A DNA stretch of 64,000 nt from Brevibacterium aurantiacum. GTDB lineage: Bacteria > Actinomycetota > Actinomycetes > Actinomycetales > Brevibacteriaceae. Below, in pieces: positions 8,952-17,543 of the stretch (its first letter is position 1; each line of letters opens with the position of its first letter). Location: contig NZ_FXZB01000014.1 in the NCBI RefSeq assembly GCF_900169065.1, positions 1 through 64,000 of the forward strand, given 5' to 3'. The position numbers and the translations under genes are program-made. The notes under the pieces are model-generated. The model searched no databases. It was not told where the DNA came from and saw nothing but the letters and a program-made list of their open reading frames with translations.

Positions 8952-9815
8952 TCAGCTCTCGGCCAGCCGCTCCCGTTCGACGTCGATGTCGAAATCGGCC
9001 GCCGGCCATTGCGGGTCGATGTCCCGCAGCACATTGAGCAGGAGCCGCTGAACCGCGATCCGGGCGTACCATTTGCGGTCGGCGGGGACGACGTACCACG
9101 GGGCCACCTCGGTGGAGGTGCGTTCGAACACTGTCTGGTAGGCCCGCATGTAATCGGGCCACATGAGTCGCTCGTCGACGTCACCCGGGTTGTACTTCCA
9201 GTACTTGTCGGGGCGATCCAAGCGCTCCATGAGTCGGTCCTTCTGCTCATCGGGGGAGATGTTGAGCATGACCTTGATGATGCGCACACCCGCCTCGGCG
9301 AGTCCTGCTTCGAAGTCGTTGATGGCGGTGTAGCGGCGCTCGATCTCTTCGTCATCGGCAAGCTCACGGACCTTGCCGATGAGCACATCCTCGTAGTGGG
9401 AGCGATCGAAGACGCCGATCATGCCGGGCCCGGGCACGCGTGGTCGGATGCGCCACAGGAAGTCGTGGGAGAGCTCCTCCTTCGTCGGGGCCTTGAACGC
9501 GGCGAGTTCAACTCCCTGGGGGTCGACGGAGCCGACGACGTGGCGCACGATTCCGCCCTTGCCAGCGGTGTCCATCGCTTGGAGGATGAGGAGGACGGCC
9601 GGGCCCGACTCCTCGTCATGATGGGCGGCGAAGAGTCGCTCCTGGAGATCATCGAGTTCGGGAATGCAGGCTTTGAGGTCCTTGCGTCCGGATTTCTTGT
9701 TGCCCTCGTATCCGGGGGTCGAATGCGGGTCGACTTCGTCGAGCCGAAATCCTTTGCCTGCCCGCAGCAATGGCTGCGGATCGCTGCTCCAACTCTGCGT
9801 TGTCTTCTCGCTCAT
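8952..9815 (-). CDS. ppk2: Polyphosphate kinase 2 family protein
   Basis: A 287-residue PPK2-family enzyme transferring phosphate between inorganic polyphosphate and nucleotides. The Walker A-like segment ILQAMDTAGKGGIVRHV, the FKAPTKEELSHDFLWRI lid-adjacent region, the Walker B FDRSHYEDVLIGKV and the terminal WYVVPADRKWYARIAV are all classic. The frame extends upstream to 9998, but the ATG at 9815 (MSEKTTQSW) matches family starts; the extra upstream residues are unlike the family. Whether it makes or uses polyphosphate, and with NMP or NDP, cannot be decided from motifs alone. Confidence 0.93.
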   Translation of the reverse strand: MSEKTTQSWSSDPQPLLRAGKGFRLDEVDPHSTPGYEGNKKSGRKDLKACIPELDDLQERLFAAHHDEESGPAVLLILQAMDTAGKGGIVRHVVGSVDPQGVELAAFKAPTKEELSHDFLWRIRPRVPGPGMIGVFDRSHYEDVLIGKVRELADDEEIERRYTAINDFEAGLAEAGVRIIKVMLNISPDEQKDRLMERLDRPDKYWKYNPGDVDERLMWPDYMRAYQTVFERTSTEVAPWYVVPADRKWYARIAVQRLLLNVLRDIDPQWPAADFDIDVERERLAES

Positions 9816-9904
9816 GGCTTCATCTTTGCAGGCAGGAGGGTCAGCGTCTATATCTTTGGTGATCTCCGGCGATTGCCGTGGTGATCTCACCGGGTTCTGC
9901 GTGA

Positions 9905-10588
9905 TCAGTCGGGCTTGCGAAACACCGAAGGAAGTCTCTTCATCTTCCGCTCGGTCTCCCGATACGACCACTGCCGCATCGGCTGCGGCACTCTCCACTG
10001 CAGCTTCCAGGCAAGCATGCGGAAGACGAATGCGAGGCCGGCGATGATCAGCGACACCATGTTGTTGAGGATTCCCGTCGCGTCGGCGAGGAGCGCGCCA
10101 CCGGCCCCGAAGAGAGCCGGGAGGAGATAGAGATCGGTGCCGGTGAAGATCGCCGGGTTCTCACTGGCCACTGCATCGCGCATTAGGCCGCCGCCGCAGG
10201 CCGTGAGCGCACCCATGAGCAGAGCCGCCGGGTAGGTCGCTCCCGCCCCGAGGGCGATCGTCGTCCCGGTGACACTGAAGATCGCAAGCCCGATCGCGTC
10301 AAACGTGACGATCAGACTTCGGGCTCTCGAGACGTGCTTGCCGATGAGGTAGATGAGCAGTGTGGCGATGAGCGGTGGGGCCAGATAGATCGGCTGGCCC
10401 AGCGCATTCGGGACTCGGTCGAGGAGGACGTCGCGGATCATGCCTCCGCCGATGCCCGTCATCGTCCCGAGAACCAGGCCTCCGGTGATGTCGAAGCCGC
10501 GCCTGGCAGCCAGGAGGACTCCCGAGACGGCGAAGACGAAGGTGCCGGTGAGGTCGAGTGCGAGAAAGACTGCTTCCTGAATGTCCAC
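9905..10588 (-). CDS. TRIC cation channel family protein (YadS/UPF0126-like)
   Basis: About 227 residues with seven hydrophobic helices arranged as two homologous halves. Each half carries the glycine-rich kinked motif: GTMTGIGGGMIRDVLL and GALTACGGGLMRDAVA. These paired GGG-x-x-RD repeats are diagnostic of bacterial TRIC homologues, trimeric potassium channels. The GTG at 10588 is preferred because a GGAAGGGGAG run lies just upstream; the frame itself is open to 10627. The C-terminal ~35 residues are basic and cytoplasmic. It sits behind PPK2 on the same strand in reverse order, with no evident functional link. Confidence 0.88.
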   Translation of the reverse strand: MDIQEAVFLALDLTGTFVFAVSGVLLAARRGFDITGGLVLGTMTGIGGGMIRDVLLDRVPNALGQPIYLAPPLIATLLIYLIGKHVSRARSLIVTFDAIGLAIFSVTGTTIALGAGATYPAALLMGALTACGGGLMRDAVASENPAIFTGTDLYLLPALFGAGGALLADATGILNNMVSLIIAGLAFVFRMLAWKLQWRVPQPMRQWSYRETERKMKRLPSVFRKPD

Positions 10589-10731
10589 GCCCTGCTCCCC
10601 TTCCGACTCATCAACGGTGCGCCCCACACACCGGTCGGTGCGCGGTCAGCATTGCCGACGCCGGATCTCAGCTCTCGACGCCTGGTCACCACTGTAGTAT
10701 CCCCTCGCCGAGGCGGCAGTGAGCCGGGAGG

Positions 10732-11232
10732 TCAGCTGAGCTGGAAGTTGTCCGGGTTCTTGTAGTCCTCGATCTCGACACTCGGGCTGCCCTGTCCCTT
10801 GAGCAGCTTCGAGATCGGGCACCTGGCGTGGGCTCGTCCGGCATACTTCTCTGCGTCGGCGGCGGATACGCCGTCGATGGAGATATAGGCCCGGGGCACG
10901 AAGTGGAATCCGGCGTTGGACTCTCCGTGCAGGTCGACCTCGACCCTGACTCGGGACAGGGCTTCGACTTGGTTGACCGCGAGCACGACTTTGAGGGTCT
11001 CGCCGAGGCAGGTGCTCCATGCCATGGCGAGGAACTGTTCGGGGTTGCTGCCCTGATCGGTATGTGAGGTGGGTGCTGTCGCCAGCGTCATTCCGTCTTC
11101 GACTCGAACCTCGCCCGAGGTCCCGCCGAGGTTCTCGACCTTTGCTGTGTAGATGGGTGCACTTGCGCTTCTTGGTTCGTCCGAGTCTCCGCTTGGCGCC
11201 TGCGGCTCGGCGTATCCTGGGTTCTCAGTCAT
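10732..11232 (-). CDS. Ohr/OsmC-type organic hydroperoxide resistance protein
   Basis: A 166-residue member of the OsmC/Ohr superfamily, closest in pattern to Ohr: GSNPEQFLAMAWSTCLGETLKVVL with the peroxidatic cysteine and AGRAHARCPISKLLKG with the resolving one. About 27 acidic N-terminal residues precede the YTAKVENLGG start of the fold. Expected role: reduction of organic or fatty-acid hydroperoxides using a dithiol donor. No OhrR/MarR regulator is adjacent. It is the third OsmC-superfamily gene in this part of the window. Confidence 0.87.
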   Translation of the reverse strand: MTENPGYAEPQAPSGDSDEPRSASAPIYTAKVENLGGTSGEVRVEDGMTLATAPTSHTDQGSNPEQFLAMAWSTCLGETLKVVLAVNQVEALSRVRVEVDLHGESNAGFHFVPRAYISIDGVSAADAEKYAGRAHARCPISKLLKGQGSPSVEIEDYKNPDNFQLS

Positions 11233-11322
11233 TGCACCATGCTACGTCAGCTTGACGGCAAGTTCACTGGTAATTTCGTGAGTGAGATGCGACCCGTGAG
11301 CGAATCGTTACTCCCGGCCGAC

Positions 11323-11349
11323 CCATCTGAATCGCGTCGTGCTCCGAAT
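11323..11349 (+). promoter_or_regulatory. SigK-type promoter for the molybdopterin oxidoreductase
   Basis: The -35 element CCATCT (11323-11328) and -10 element CCGAAT (11344-11349) are separated by 15 bases. This closely matches the mycobacterial SigK consensus (CCATCC, CCGAAT). A second copy with the same spacing precedes the fasciclin gene. The -10 ends only 8 bases before the ATG at 11358, so the transcript would be leaderless or nearly so. The sigma factor that could read it is encoded 2.5 kb downstream. Confidence 0.72.
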
Positions 11350-11357
11350 CTTCGTAC

Positions 11358-12905
11358 ATGAGAAGACCACTTCATACTGCCCTCGCCGGGGTCGTCGCCA
11401 CGCTTGTCCTGTTCGGTGCCGCCGACCTCCTCGCCCGGGCCTTCGGTCCGCCGGCCGCACCTCTGCTGGCATTGGGACAGACGATCATTCCGCTTGCTCC
11501 GGCCGGCCTCATCAAGCCTGTCATCGACTTACTCGGGCACAACGACAAGCTGTTCCTGATCCTCACCACCGGCCTCGGCGCTCTGGTGCTCGGAGGGCTC
11601 ATCGGATGGCTCGCGTCTCGACATCTCCGTGCAGCGACTGCGTTGTTGGGGTTGGCGGGCCTCATTCCCATCGTCGTCATCCTCATCCGTCCCGAAGCCG
11701 AGGCCCCCGACGTCATCCCGACCGTCATCGGACTCGTGCTGGGTCTGGCAGTCTTCCGTCTTCTCATCAGCCTCGCGACCCGGCCAGACGTGGAGAATGA
11801 GCCGGAGTCCGAATCAGAATCCGAATCTGCGGCTCCTTCTCGGCGTCGCTTCTTCGTCATCACCGGTGTCTTCGGTGCTGCGGGAGCCGCCGCCGTAGCC
11901 GCCGGGCAGACTGTGGCTTCCTTGGCACTGGATGCCGGGGCTGCGGTGGCGAAGTTGGTGCTGCCGAAACCGGCGAAGACTGCTCCCCCGATTCCCGCCT
12001 CGGCGCATCCGGACGTCAAGGGCCTGGCACCCTTCGTCACGGACCCGAAGGACTTCTATCGCATCGATACGGCGTTGGCACCTCCGGTCATCGATCCGGA
12101 GGAATGGTCGCTGAGGATCCACGGGATGGTTGAGACCGAAGTCGTCATCACCATGGATGAGCTCCTGCAGCTTCCTCTCAACGAGCACCACATCACGCTC
12201 ACCTGCGTATCCAATCCCGTCGGCGGTGACCTGGTCGGCAATGCCACCTGGCTGGGCTACCCCGTCCGTGAGCTCTTAGCCCGAGCGAAACCCCTCAAAG
12301 ACGCAGACATGGTCCTCTCGCATTCCATTGACGGCTTTTCCGCCTCCACCCCGATCGAGGCCCTGCTCGATGACCGCGATTCTCTGCTGGCCGTCGGCAT
12401 GAACGGCCAGCCGCTGCCGCCCGAGCACGGGTTCCCCGCCAGGTTGGTCGTGCCGGGTCTCTACGGTTTCGTCTCGGCCACCAAGTGGGTCACCGAACTC
12501 GAAGTCACCCGTTTCGATGAGAAGACGGCCTACTGGACCGACCGCGGCTGGGACGCCAAGGCACCCATCCTCGTCGCCTCCCGCATCGACGTGCCCAAAC
12601 CTCTGGAAAAAGTCGCGGCGGGTGACCTCGCCGTAGCGGGCACGGCCTGGGCGCAGCGAAGCGGCGTCAAGAGGGTCGACGTGAAGCTCGACGATGGGGA
12701 ATGGACGCAGGCCGACCTCGGCGACGAGGTCAACATCGACACCTGGCGTCAATGGAAGACCGGATTCAGCGACGTCAAGGCAGGATCGCACACCGTCACC
12801 GTCCGAGCCATCGATCAGGACGGGAATATACAGACCCCCGAACGCAGAAAGTCCATCCCCAATTCCGCGACCGGGCACCACCACATCCAGTTCCGCGTCG
12901 AATAA
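11358..12905 (+). CDS. Membrane-anchored molybdopterin-dependent oxidoreductase (sulfite-oxidase fold)
   Basis: A 515-residue protein. Residues 1-140 hold about five hydrophobic helices. A twin-arginine-like motif SRRRFF followed by a hydrophobic stretch lies near residue 160, so the catalytic part is probably placed outside the membrane. The sulfite-oxidase-type Mo domain occupies about 200-400; the expected molybdenum-ligating cysteine is Cys283 in LTCVSNPVGGDLVGN. A C-terminal immunoglobulin-like Mo-co dimerisation domain follows (about 405-515, ending TGHHHIQFRVE). Known relatives include YedY/MsrP and sulfite dehydrogenases, hence a role in repairing or oxidising sulfur compounds is plausible. 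It belongs with the fasciclin, sigma and anti-sigma genes downstream and has its own SigK-type promoter. Confidence 0.88.
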   Translation: MRRPLHTALAGVVATLVLFGAADLLARAFGPPAAPLLALGQTIIPLAPAGLIKPVIDLLGHNDKLFLILTTGLGALVLGGLIGWLASRHLRAATALLGLAGLIPIVVILIRPEAEAPDVIPTVIGLVLGLAVFRLLISLATRPDVENEPESESESESAAPSRRRFFVITGVFGAAGAAAVAAGQTVASLALDAGAAVAKLVLPKPAKTAPPIPASAHPDVKGLAPFVTDPKDFYRIDTALAPPVIDPEEWSLRIHGMVETEVVITMDELLQLPLNEHHITLTCVSNPVGGDLVGNATWLGYPVRELLARAKPLKDADMVLSHSIDGFSASTPIEALLDDRDSLLAVGMNGQPLPPEHGFPARLVVPGLYGFVSATKWVTELEVTRFDEKTAYWTDRGWDAKAPILVASRIDVPKPLEKVAAGDLAVAGTAWAQRSGVKRVDVKLDDGEWTQADLGDEVNIDTWRQWKTGFSDVKAGSHTVTVRAIDQDGNIQTPERRKSIPNSATGHHHIQFRVE

Positions 12906-12929
12906 TTCTCAAGAAAATCCGATAATCAC

Positions 12930-12956
12930 CCATCCAGAACCTCATGGGCTGCGAAT
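12930..12956 (+). promoter_or_regulatory. SigK-type promoter for the fasciclin lipoprotein
   Basis: The -35 CCATCC (12930-12935) and -10 GCGAAT (12951-12956) have a 15-base spacer, identical in spacing to the promoter at 11323. The -35 is a perfect match to the mycobacterial SigK hexamer. The leader to the ATG at 13048 is about 85 bases and contains a clear AAGGAGAAG ribosome-binding site. Confidence 0.72.
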
Positions 12957-13047
12957 ACCAGGTACACAGCGAGCAATGAAGACGACTTCAGAGCTGTGCG
13001 CTGATAGGCACCACCGTTGATGCACCACCTTCACAAGGAGAAGAACG

Positions 13048-13725
13048 ATGAAAACACTGCTTCGCAATCGCACCGCAACCGTCCTGGCAGCCGGCGCCAT
13101 CTCACTCATGGCTTTGAGTGGCTGCTCGAGCATGGGTTCGGACTCCGAATCCGGTGGCGAAGAGACCCAGGCAGAGGAATCGGGTGGGGGCTCACAGGCT
13201 CCGGAAGAATCAGCAGACTCCGGCATGGCTGACTCGAACCTCGTCGGCCCGGGCTGCGCTGCCTACGCCGAGGCCAACCCTGATGGCGGCGGATCCGTCG
13301 AAGGAATGGCCCAGGACCCGGTCGCCACCGCCGCATCGAACAACCCGATGCTCAAGACGCTGACCAAGGCCGTCTCCGGCAAACTCAACCCCGACGTCGA
13401 CCTCGTCGACACGCTCAACGGCGACGAGTTCACCGTCATCGCTCCGATCGACGATGCCTTCGCCGACGTTCCCAAGGACGACCTGGATGCGCTGGCCAAG
13501 GATTCGGACATGCTGACGAAGGTGCTGACCTACCACGTCATCCCCGGACAGCTGTCTCCCGATGAGATCGCCGGCGAACACGAAACCGTCGAAGGTTCGA
13601 AGGTGAAGATCTCCGGTGAAGGCGAGGACATGAAGTTCGACGATGCCGGTCTGGTCTGCGGCGGAGTCCAGACCTCCAACGCAACCGTGTACATGGTGGA
13701 TGCCGTGATGATGCCCTCGAAGTGA
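13048..13725 (+). CDS. Fasciclin-domain lipoprotein (MPT70/MPT83-like)
   Basis: A 225-residue secreted lipoprotein. The signal peptide ends in the lipobox LSGC (cysteine 28), followed by an acidic Ser/Gly/Glu linker to about residue 65. The fasciclin (FAS1) domain covers about 75-225, with the conserved [22 protein letters not shown] and [15 protein letters not shown] segments and a terminal [12 protein letters not shown]. In mycobacteria the MPT70 and MPT83 FAS1 proteins are the main SigK targets, so its position between a SigK-type promoter and sigK/rskA is strong contextual support. The function of these FAS1 proteins is adhesion-like or unknown. Confidence 0.92.
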   Translation: MKTLLRNRTATVLAAGAISLMALSGCSSMGSDSESGGEETQAEESGGGSQAPEESADSGMADSNLVGPGCAAYAEANPDGGGSVEGMAQDPVATAASNNPMLKTLTKAVSGKLNPDVDLVDTLNGDEFTVIAPIDDAFADVPKDDLDALAKDSDMLTKVLTYHVIPGQLSPDEIAGEHETVEGSKVKISGEGEDMKFDDAGLVCGGVQTSNATVYMVDAVMMPSK

Positions 13726-13744
13726 CATTCGAGCTTCACAGAGC

Positions 13745-13799
13745 TGTGGCCAAGGGCCGATTTCGACGTCTCGGATCGGCCCTTGGCCACAATTCTTTT
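13745..13799 (+). terminator. Rho-independent terminator after the fasciclin gene
   Basis: A perfect 16-bp stem (13745-13760 with 13776-13791, sequence TGTGGCCAAGGGCCGA) with a 15-base loop, followed by the T-rich run ATTCTTTTC. It separates the fasciclin gene from sigK. Confidence 0.88.
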
Positions 13800-13855
13800 C
13801 CCTCAGAACCTGGACAGTGACCGATTATCAGTTCAGGGAATGACATGATTGCGCA

Positions 13856-14485
13856 ATGAGTCCAGACGATCCCACGGCACCAGGCCATGGACCACCGGGT
13901 GGCGGCATCCCCGCGCCGGCCGGTGGGACAGCCACAGCAGCCGATCCCAGCGGTGACCTGCTGCTGCGGATCGCCGACGGTGATCGCGCCGCTTTTGAAG
14001 AACTCTTCGTCGCCCAGTCCCGCATCCTCATGGCGGTGATCCTGCGGATCGTGAGAAGTCAGTCCCTCGCCGAGGAGGTGCTTCAGGAATGCTTCACCGA
14101 AGTCTGGACGCGGTGCGCCGGGTTCGACCCAGCACGCGGAACCGGCAGGGCATGGCTGATCACCTTGTGTCGCAGAAGGGCCATCGACTGCGTCCGCAGC
14201 GTCCAGGCCCAGCAGGATCGCGATCTGGCCGACGGACTGCGGTCCTCGGCGGGGATGGGAGAACAGGTCGAGCAGACCGTCATCGACAAATCGGAATCGG
14301 ATCGCACGGTGACGGCGCTGAAGATACTTCCCGAGGAGCAGGCACAACCCATCGTCATGGCCTTCTATCAGGGCATGACCCACGCTCAGATATCTGAGCG
14401 TCTCAAGGTGCCCCTCGGTACCATCAAGTCACGGATCAGAGACGGAATGAAGAAGCTGCGAGAAGAGTTGGAGGCAAGCCGATGA
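13856..14485 (+). CDS. sigK: ECF RNA polymerase sigma factor, SigK-like
   Basis: A 209-residue ECF sigma factor. Region 2 spans about residues 40-110 (LLLRIADGDRAAFEELFVAQSRILMAVILRIV, then AEEVLQECFTEVWTRC). Region 4 covers about 140-205, with the helix-turn-helix THAQISERLKVPLGTIKSRIRDGMKKLREEL. The N-terminal 35 residues are Pro/Gly-rich, as in several SigK proteins. It overlaps the anti-sigma gene by ATGA (4 bp), so the two are translationally coupled. Placement beside an MPT70-like gene, together with promoters matching SigK consensus, supports orthology to mycobacterial SigK. Confidence 0.9.
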   Translation: MSPDDPTAPGHGPPGGGIPAPAGGTATAADPSGDLLLRIADGDRAAFEELFVAQSRILMAVILRIVRSQSLAEEVLQECFTEVWTRCAGFDPARGTGRAWLITLCRRRAIDCVRSVQAQQDRDLADGLRSSAGMGEQVEQTVIDKSESDRTVTALKILPEEQAQPIVMAFYQGMTHAQISERLKVPLGTIKSRIRDGMKKLREELEASR

Positions 14486-15384
14486 GCACCGATCGTGACT
14501 ATCTGGCTGCCGGGCTGGCCCTGGGCGGACTCAGCGAAGCAGAACTCGCCGAGGCACAGGCGCTTGCCGACGCTGACGCCGATTTCCGGTCCGAAGTCGC
14601 CGCGTATTCCGACACCATGGCGCTCATGGCCGAATCCGATGCGGAGCTGACCGATGATTCGTCAGCTGGGCCCTCTACAGCAGGGTCTTCAACGGGCACT
14701 CCCGAACACATCAGTACAGCCACCCGGGACGCAATTCTCGCGATCCCCGGCGCCCACGCGCAGGTCCAGGACACACCCGCTGAGTCACATCAAGTACAGG
14801 AGACACCGCACTCGGAGCAGTCCGCAACGGCTGCTCCGACACAGCCCGCTCCAGCACAGTCTGAATCGACACGGTCCGAATCAACACCACCGGCCGATCT
14901 GGCCGAGCACCGCCGCAAGCGCCGCCCCTGGGTGGCCTGGACAGCGGCAGCGGCCGCAATCATCGCAGTCGCAGTCCTAGGGGCCAATGCCTGGCAGCTG
15001 CAGCAGGAGCAGAGCGAGCTTGAGGAGAAGTTGGCCTCGACTCAACAGCAGCTCGACGACTCCGCTCGTCTCATGGAAGCCGGAGATCTGCGGACGAGCA
15101 ATGCTGATCTGCCCGAGGGCGGTTCGGTCACTGTGTTCTCATCTGAGAAGGAGCAGCTCATTCGGTTCACCCCTCGTGACGTCGCCGCTGCTCCGGCAGG
15201 GAAGTCTATGCAGATGTGGGTGATCGGTGACAAAGGTCCCGAGAGCGTGGGGCTCATGACTGGTCAGCCGGTGACGATTGCCGATGAGCCATTCACCTCG
15301 GGCAGTCTGTTCGGCATCACGGTGGAGCCGGAGGGCGGTTCGAAGCAGCCGACGACCGATCCGATCGTCGCCATCGATCTGTAG
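14482..15384 (+). CDS. rskA: Anti-sigma-K factor, RskA-like
   Basis: A 300-residue single-pass membrane anti-sigma factor. The cytosolic part (about 1-140) starts with a sigma-binding segment (DYLAAGLALGGLSEAELAEAQAL) and continues into a Ser/Thr/Gln-rich spacer that is longer than usual. The transmembrane helix is WVAWTAAAAAIIAVAVLGAN, about residues 151-170. The extracytoplasmic RskA domain follows (SVTVFSSEKEQLIRFTP, MQMWVIGDKGPESVGLM, LFGITVEPEGG). It should hold SigK at the membrane until regulated proteolysis releases it. The upstream frame overlap with sigK indicates stoichiometric expression. Confidence 0.9.
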   Translation: MSTDRDYLAAGLALGGLSEAELAEAQALADADADFRSEVAAYSDTMALMAESDAELTDDSSAGPSTAGSSTGTPEHISTATRDAILAIPGAHAQVQDTPAESHQVQETPHSEQSATAAPTQPAPAQSESTRSESTPPADLAEHRRKRRPWVAWTAAAAAIIAVAVLGANAWQLQQEQSELEEKLASTQQQLDDSARLMEAGDLRTSNADLPEGGSVTVFSSEKEQLIRFTPRDVAAAPAGKSMQMWVIGDKGPESVGLMTGQPVTIADEPFTSGSLFGITVEPEGGSKQPTTDPIVAIDL

Positions 15385-15453
15385 GCACGTCCGATTCAGA
15401 TCTCGGGTCAGGCGTCTCCGTAGGTCGAGCAGCGCGGGTCACGCTGCTCGATA

Positions 15454-16878
15454 TCACAGCGGCGGATGGGTCTGAGCGTGATTCGTCACCCTTTCGAAGG
15501 CCTGTGCTACCTTGAGCACACGTGCATCGGCACCAACAGGGCCGATGAACTGCAGGCCCACTGGCAGCCCCGTTGCGGAGAAGCCCGCCGGGACACTGAT
15601 CGCTGGACATCCCGTTGCTGAGATCAGGCTCGTCGCGTGGACCCATGCCATGTAGTCGCTGATCGGCTTGCCGTTGAGAGCGTCTGGATAGTCTAGTTCG
15701 GCGTCGAAGGGCTTCACCTGACTCGTAGTCGTCACCAGCACATCGTGACGCGAGAAATAGTCCTGCATGGCTACCCACAGGCGGGCGCGAGCAGCATCAA
15801 GTGCGAAGAGATCCTCGGCCCCCAGGTCTAGACCAGCTTGGATGTTTCCACGAAGAGTGCTCTTCATCTGATCGGCGTGGTCGACGATGAGATGCCCATA
15901 GTTCTTGGCAAACTCGTAGGCCCTGGCCAAACGAAACACCTCAGCAGCATCATCGAGTGCTGGGGCCTCGTGACTCAGCTGCGCGCCCAATCCGGTCAGT
16001 ACAGTTTCAGAATTGCCGACAACTTCGGCGACTTCGCCTTCAACTTCAACCTGGCCATTGAGATCCGGAGCGAATCCGATCCTCCACCCCGACAAGTCCG
16101 TGGTCGTATCAAGGTCCGAGAACTGCCCCAGGTCCAGCCGTGAGGTCGGCCCCCAGGTGTCCGGACCGCTGCACAAGTCCATCAGCAAGGCGACATCAGC
16201 GACATTGCGCGCCATGAATCCCGGTTGGCTCAGCCACTCCCATGGGTTGCCTGGCACCACATGGGGAATCCACCCATTTGATGGACGCAGGCCCACGATA
16301 TTGTTGAAGGCGGCAGGCAGACGCAATGACCCACCCGTATCCGAGCCGTCTCCCGCTGCCTGCACTCCGCATGCGATCGTTGCGGCGGCTCCCCCTGACG
16401 AGCCGGATGCGGATCGAGTGAGATCGTACGGATTTCGTGTCGTTCCGAATACAGGGTTGACGGTGTGAGCTCCCGCCGCAAACTCAGGCACGTTGCTTTT
16501 GCCTGTGCTGATCACACCTGCTGACTTCAGCCTGGCCACAATGAGGTCGTCGCGGTTCGGGACGTTATCGGCAAAGATCGGTGAGCCGTATGTCGTCCGC
16601 ATCCCTGCAGTCTCATGCGTGTCTTTATGAGTCATAGGTATGCCCGACAGAAGTGGGAGGTCCGTGCCACGTGCCCTCAGCTCGTCGACTTTATTCGCCG
16701 AGGCGAGCGCACGGTCAGCATCCACCGTGACCACCGCGTTGACAAGGGGATTGATCTCGTCAATGCGGCGCAGGTGAGCCTCGACGAGTTCGCGAGAACT
16801 CAGTTGTCCAGTCGCGAGCGCACCGGCAAGTTCTGCAAGTGCCATCCAATGGATGTCCGCTTCTGCACTGATTGACAC
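15454..16878 (-). CDS. Amidase (amidase signature family)
   Basis: A 474-residue amidase-signature hydrolase with the Ser-cisSer-Lys triad visible. The lysine is in LSGIPMTHKDTHETAGM, the cis-serine in the glycine/serine-rich SASGSSGGAAATIACG, and the nucleophile in GDGSDTGGSLRLPAAF. It begins at a GTG overlapping the stop codon of the preceding coxG gene (TAGTG). It ends the operon permease-FAD-FeS-Mo subunit-CoxG-amidase. In that setting it may deamidate a terminal amide such as oxamate or malonamate formed after carbamoyl removal. The family is broad, so the substrate is inference. Confidence 0.88.
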   Translation of the reverse strand: MSISAEADIHWMALAELAGALATGQLSSRELVEAHLRRIDEINPLVNAVVTVDADRALASANKVDELRARGTDLPLLSGIPMTHKDTHETAGMRTTYGSPIFADNVPNRDDLIVARLKSAGVISTGKSNVPEFAAGAHTVNPVFGTTRNPYDLTRSASGSSGGAAATIACGVQAAGDGSDTGGSLRLPAAFNNIVGLRPSNGWIPHVVPGNPWEWLSQPGFMARNVADVALLMDLCSGPDTWGPTSRLDLGQFSDLDTTTDLSGWRIGFAPDLNGQVEVEGEVAEVVGNSETVLTGLGAQLSHEAPALDDAAEVFRLARAYEFAKNYGHLIVDHADQMKSTLRGNIQAGLDLGAEDLFALDAARARLWVAMQDYFSRHDVLVTTTSQVKPFDAELDYPDALNGKPISDYMAWVHATSLISATGCPAISVPAGFSATGLPVGLQFIGPVGADARVLKVAQAFERVTNHAQTHPPL

Positions 16879-17531
16879 TAACGGCGCCCGGCCAACAAGC
16901 CGACGCAGACACCCAGCAGAGCGGCTCCTGCCCCGACTGCAGCACCAGCAAAGAATTCGCTGCCGCGCACAGATGTTCCGAATCCCGCTCCGGCCGGTTC
17001 AGCCGCCGGCAGTGGTGCAGAGCCCGCTACCGCAGGAACTGCAAGCACCTCAGGGACCGAGCCTGCGAGCGCCGCAGCAGGTTCTTCGACCCCTTCGTGG
17101 ATGGCCCGGTCGATGTCTTTGAAGAATTTTGTGGCGATACGCTTTGCCACGCCGGACAGCATTCGCTGGCCGACCCCACCGATGGCTCCACCCAGAACAG
17201 CGTCGGCGTCCCAGGTGACCTCGGTACCTCCGGCTTCACCAGGGGCCAGGGCCACGGTGATATCGGCACCGATGGTTCCCGGTCCGCCAGAACCTTTGGC
17301 GGTGAGGACGAACGAGGCCGGGGGCTGCTCTTGTGAAAACGCCACCGAACCTTTGTACGTGCCTTTGATCGCTGCCACTCCCATGGTCAGAACCACGTTA
17401 TAGGTCTGGTCGTCTACCGGAGTGAAGCCTTCGACTCCCGGAATGGTGGCAGCGAGAATCCGCGGGTCGTGGAACGCCGCATAGGCGGTGTCAGGATCGG
17501 CCGTCATCTGAGCTACGGAAGTGATGCGCAT
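16878..17531 (-). CDS. coxG: CoxG-like SRPBCC protein with C-terminal membrane anchor
   Basis: A 217-residue protein. Residues 1-150 form the CoxG/SRPBCC helix-grip domain (DPDTAYAAFHDPRILAATIPGVEGF, VVLTMGVAAIKGTYKGSV, then GGVGQRMLSGVAKRIATKFFKDID). After an Ala/Pro-rich spacer the tail ends in a hydrophobic helix GAAVGAGAALLGVCVGLLAGRR. CoxG proteins tether aerobic CO dehydrogenase-type molybdenum hydroxylases to the membrane. It directly follows the Mo subunit gene, 12 bp away, so it most likely recruits that enzyme to a membrane electron acceptor. Confidence 0.88.
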   Translation of the reverse strand: MRITSVAQMTADPDTAYAAFHDPRILAATIPGVEGFTPVDDQTYNVVLTMGVAAIKGTYKGSVAFSQEQPPASFVLTAKGSGGPGTIGADITVALAPGEAGGTEVTWDADAVLGGAIGGVGQRMLSGVAKRIATKFFKDIDRAIHEGVEEPAAALAGSVPEVLAVPAVAGSAPLPAAEPAGAGFGTSVRGSEFFAGAAVGAGAALLGVCVGLLAGRR

Positions 17532-17543
17532 GAGTTGCAGTCC

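Noticed and set aside
8769..9884. 371-residue plus-strand frame across OsmC and PPK2
   Set aside because: Shadow of ppk2 on the opposite strand; composition is repetitive Ser/Thr then Asp/Val/Gly and lacks any motif.
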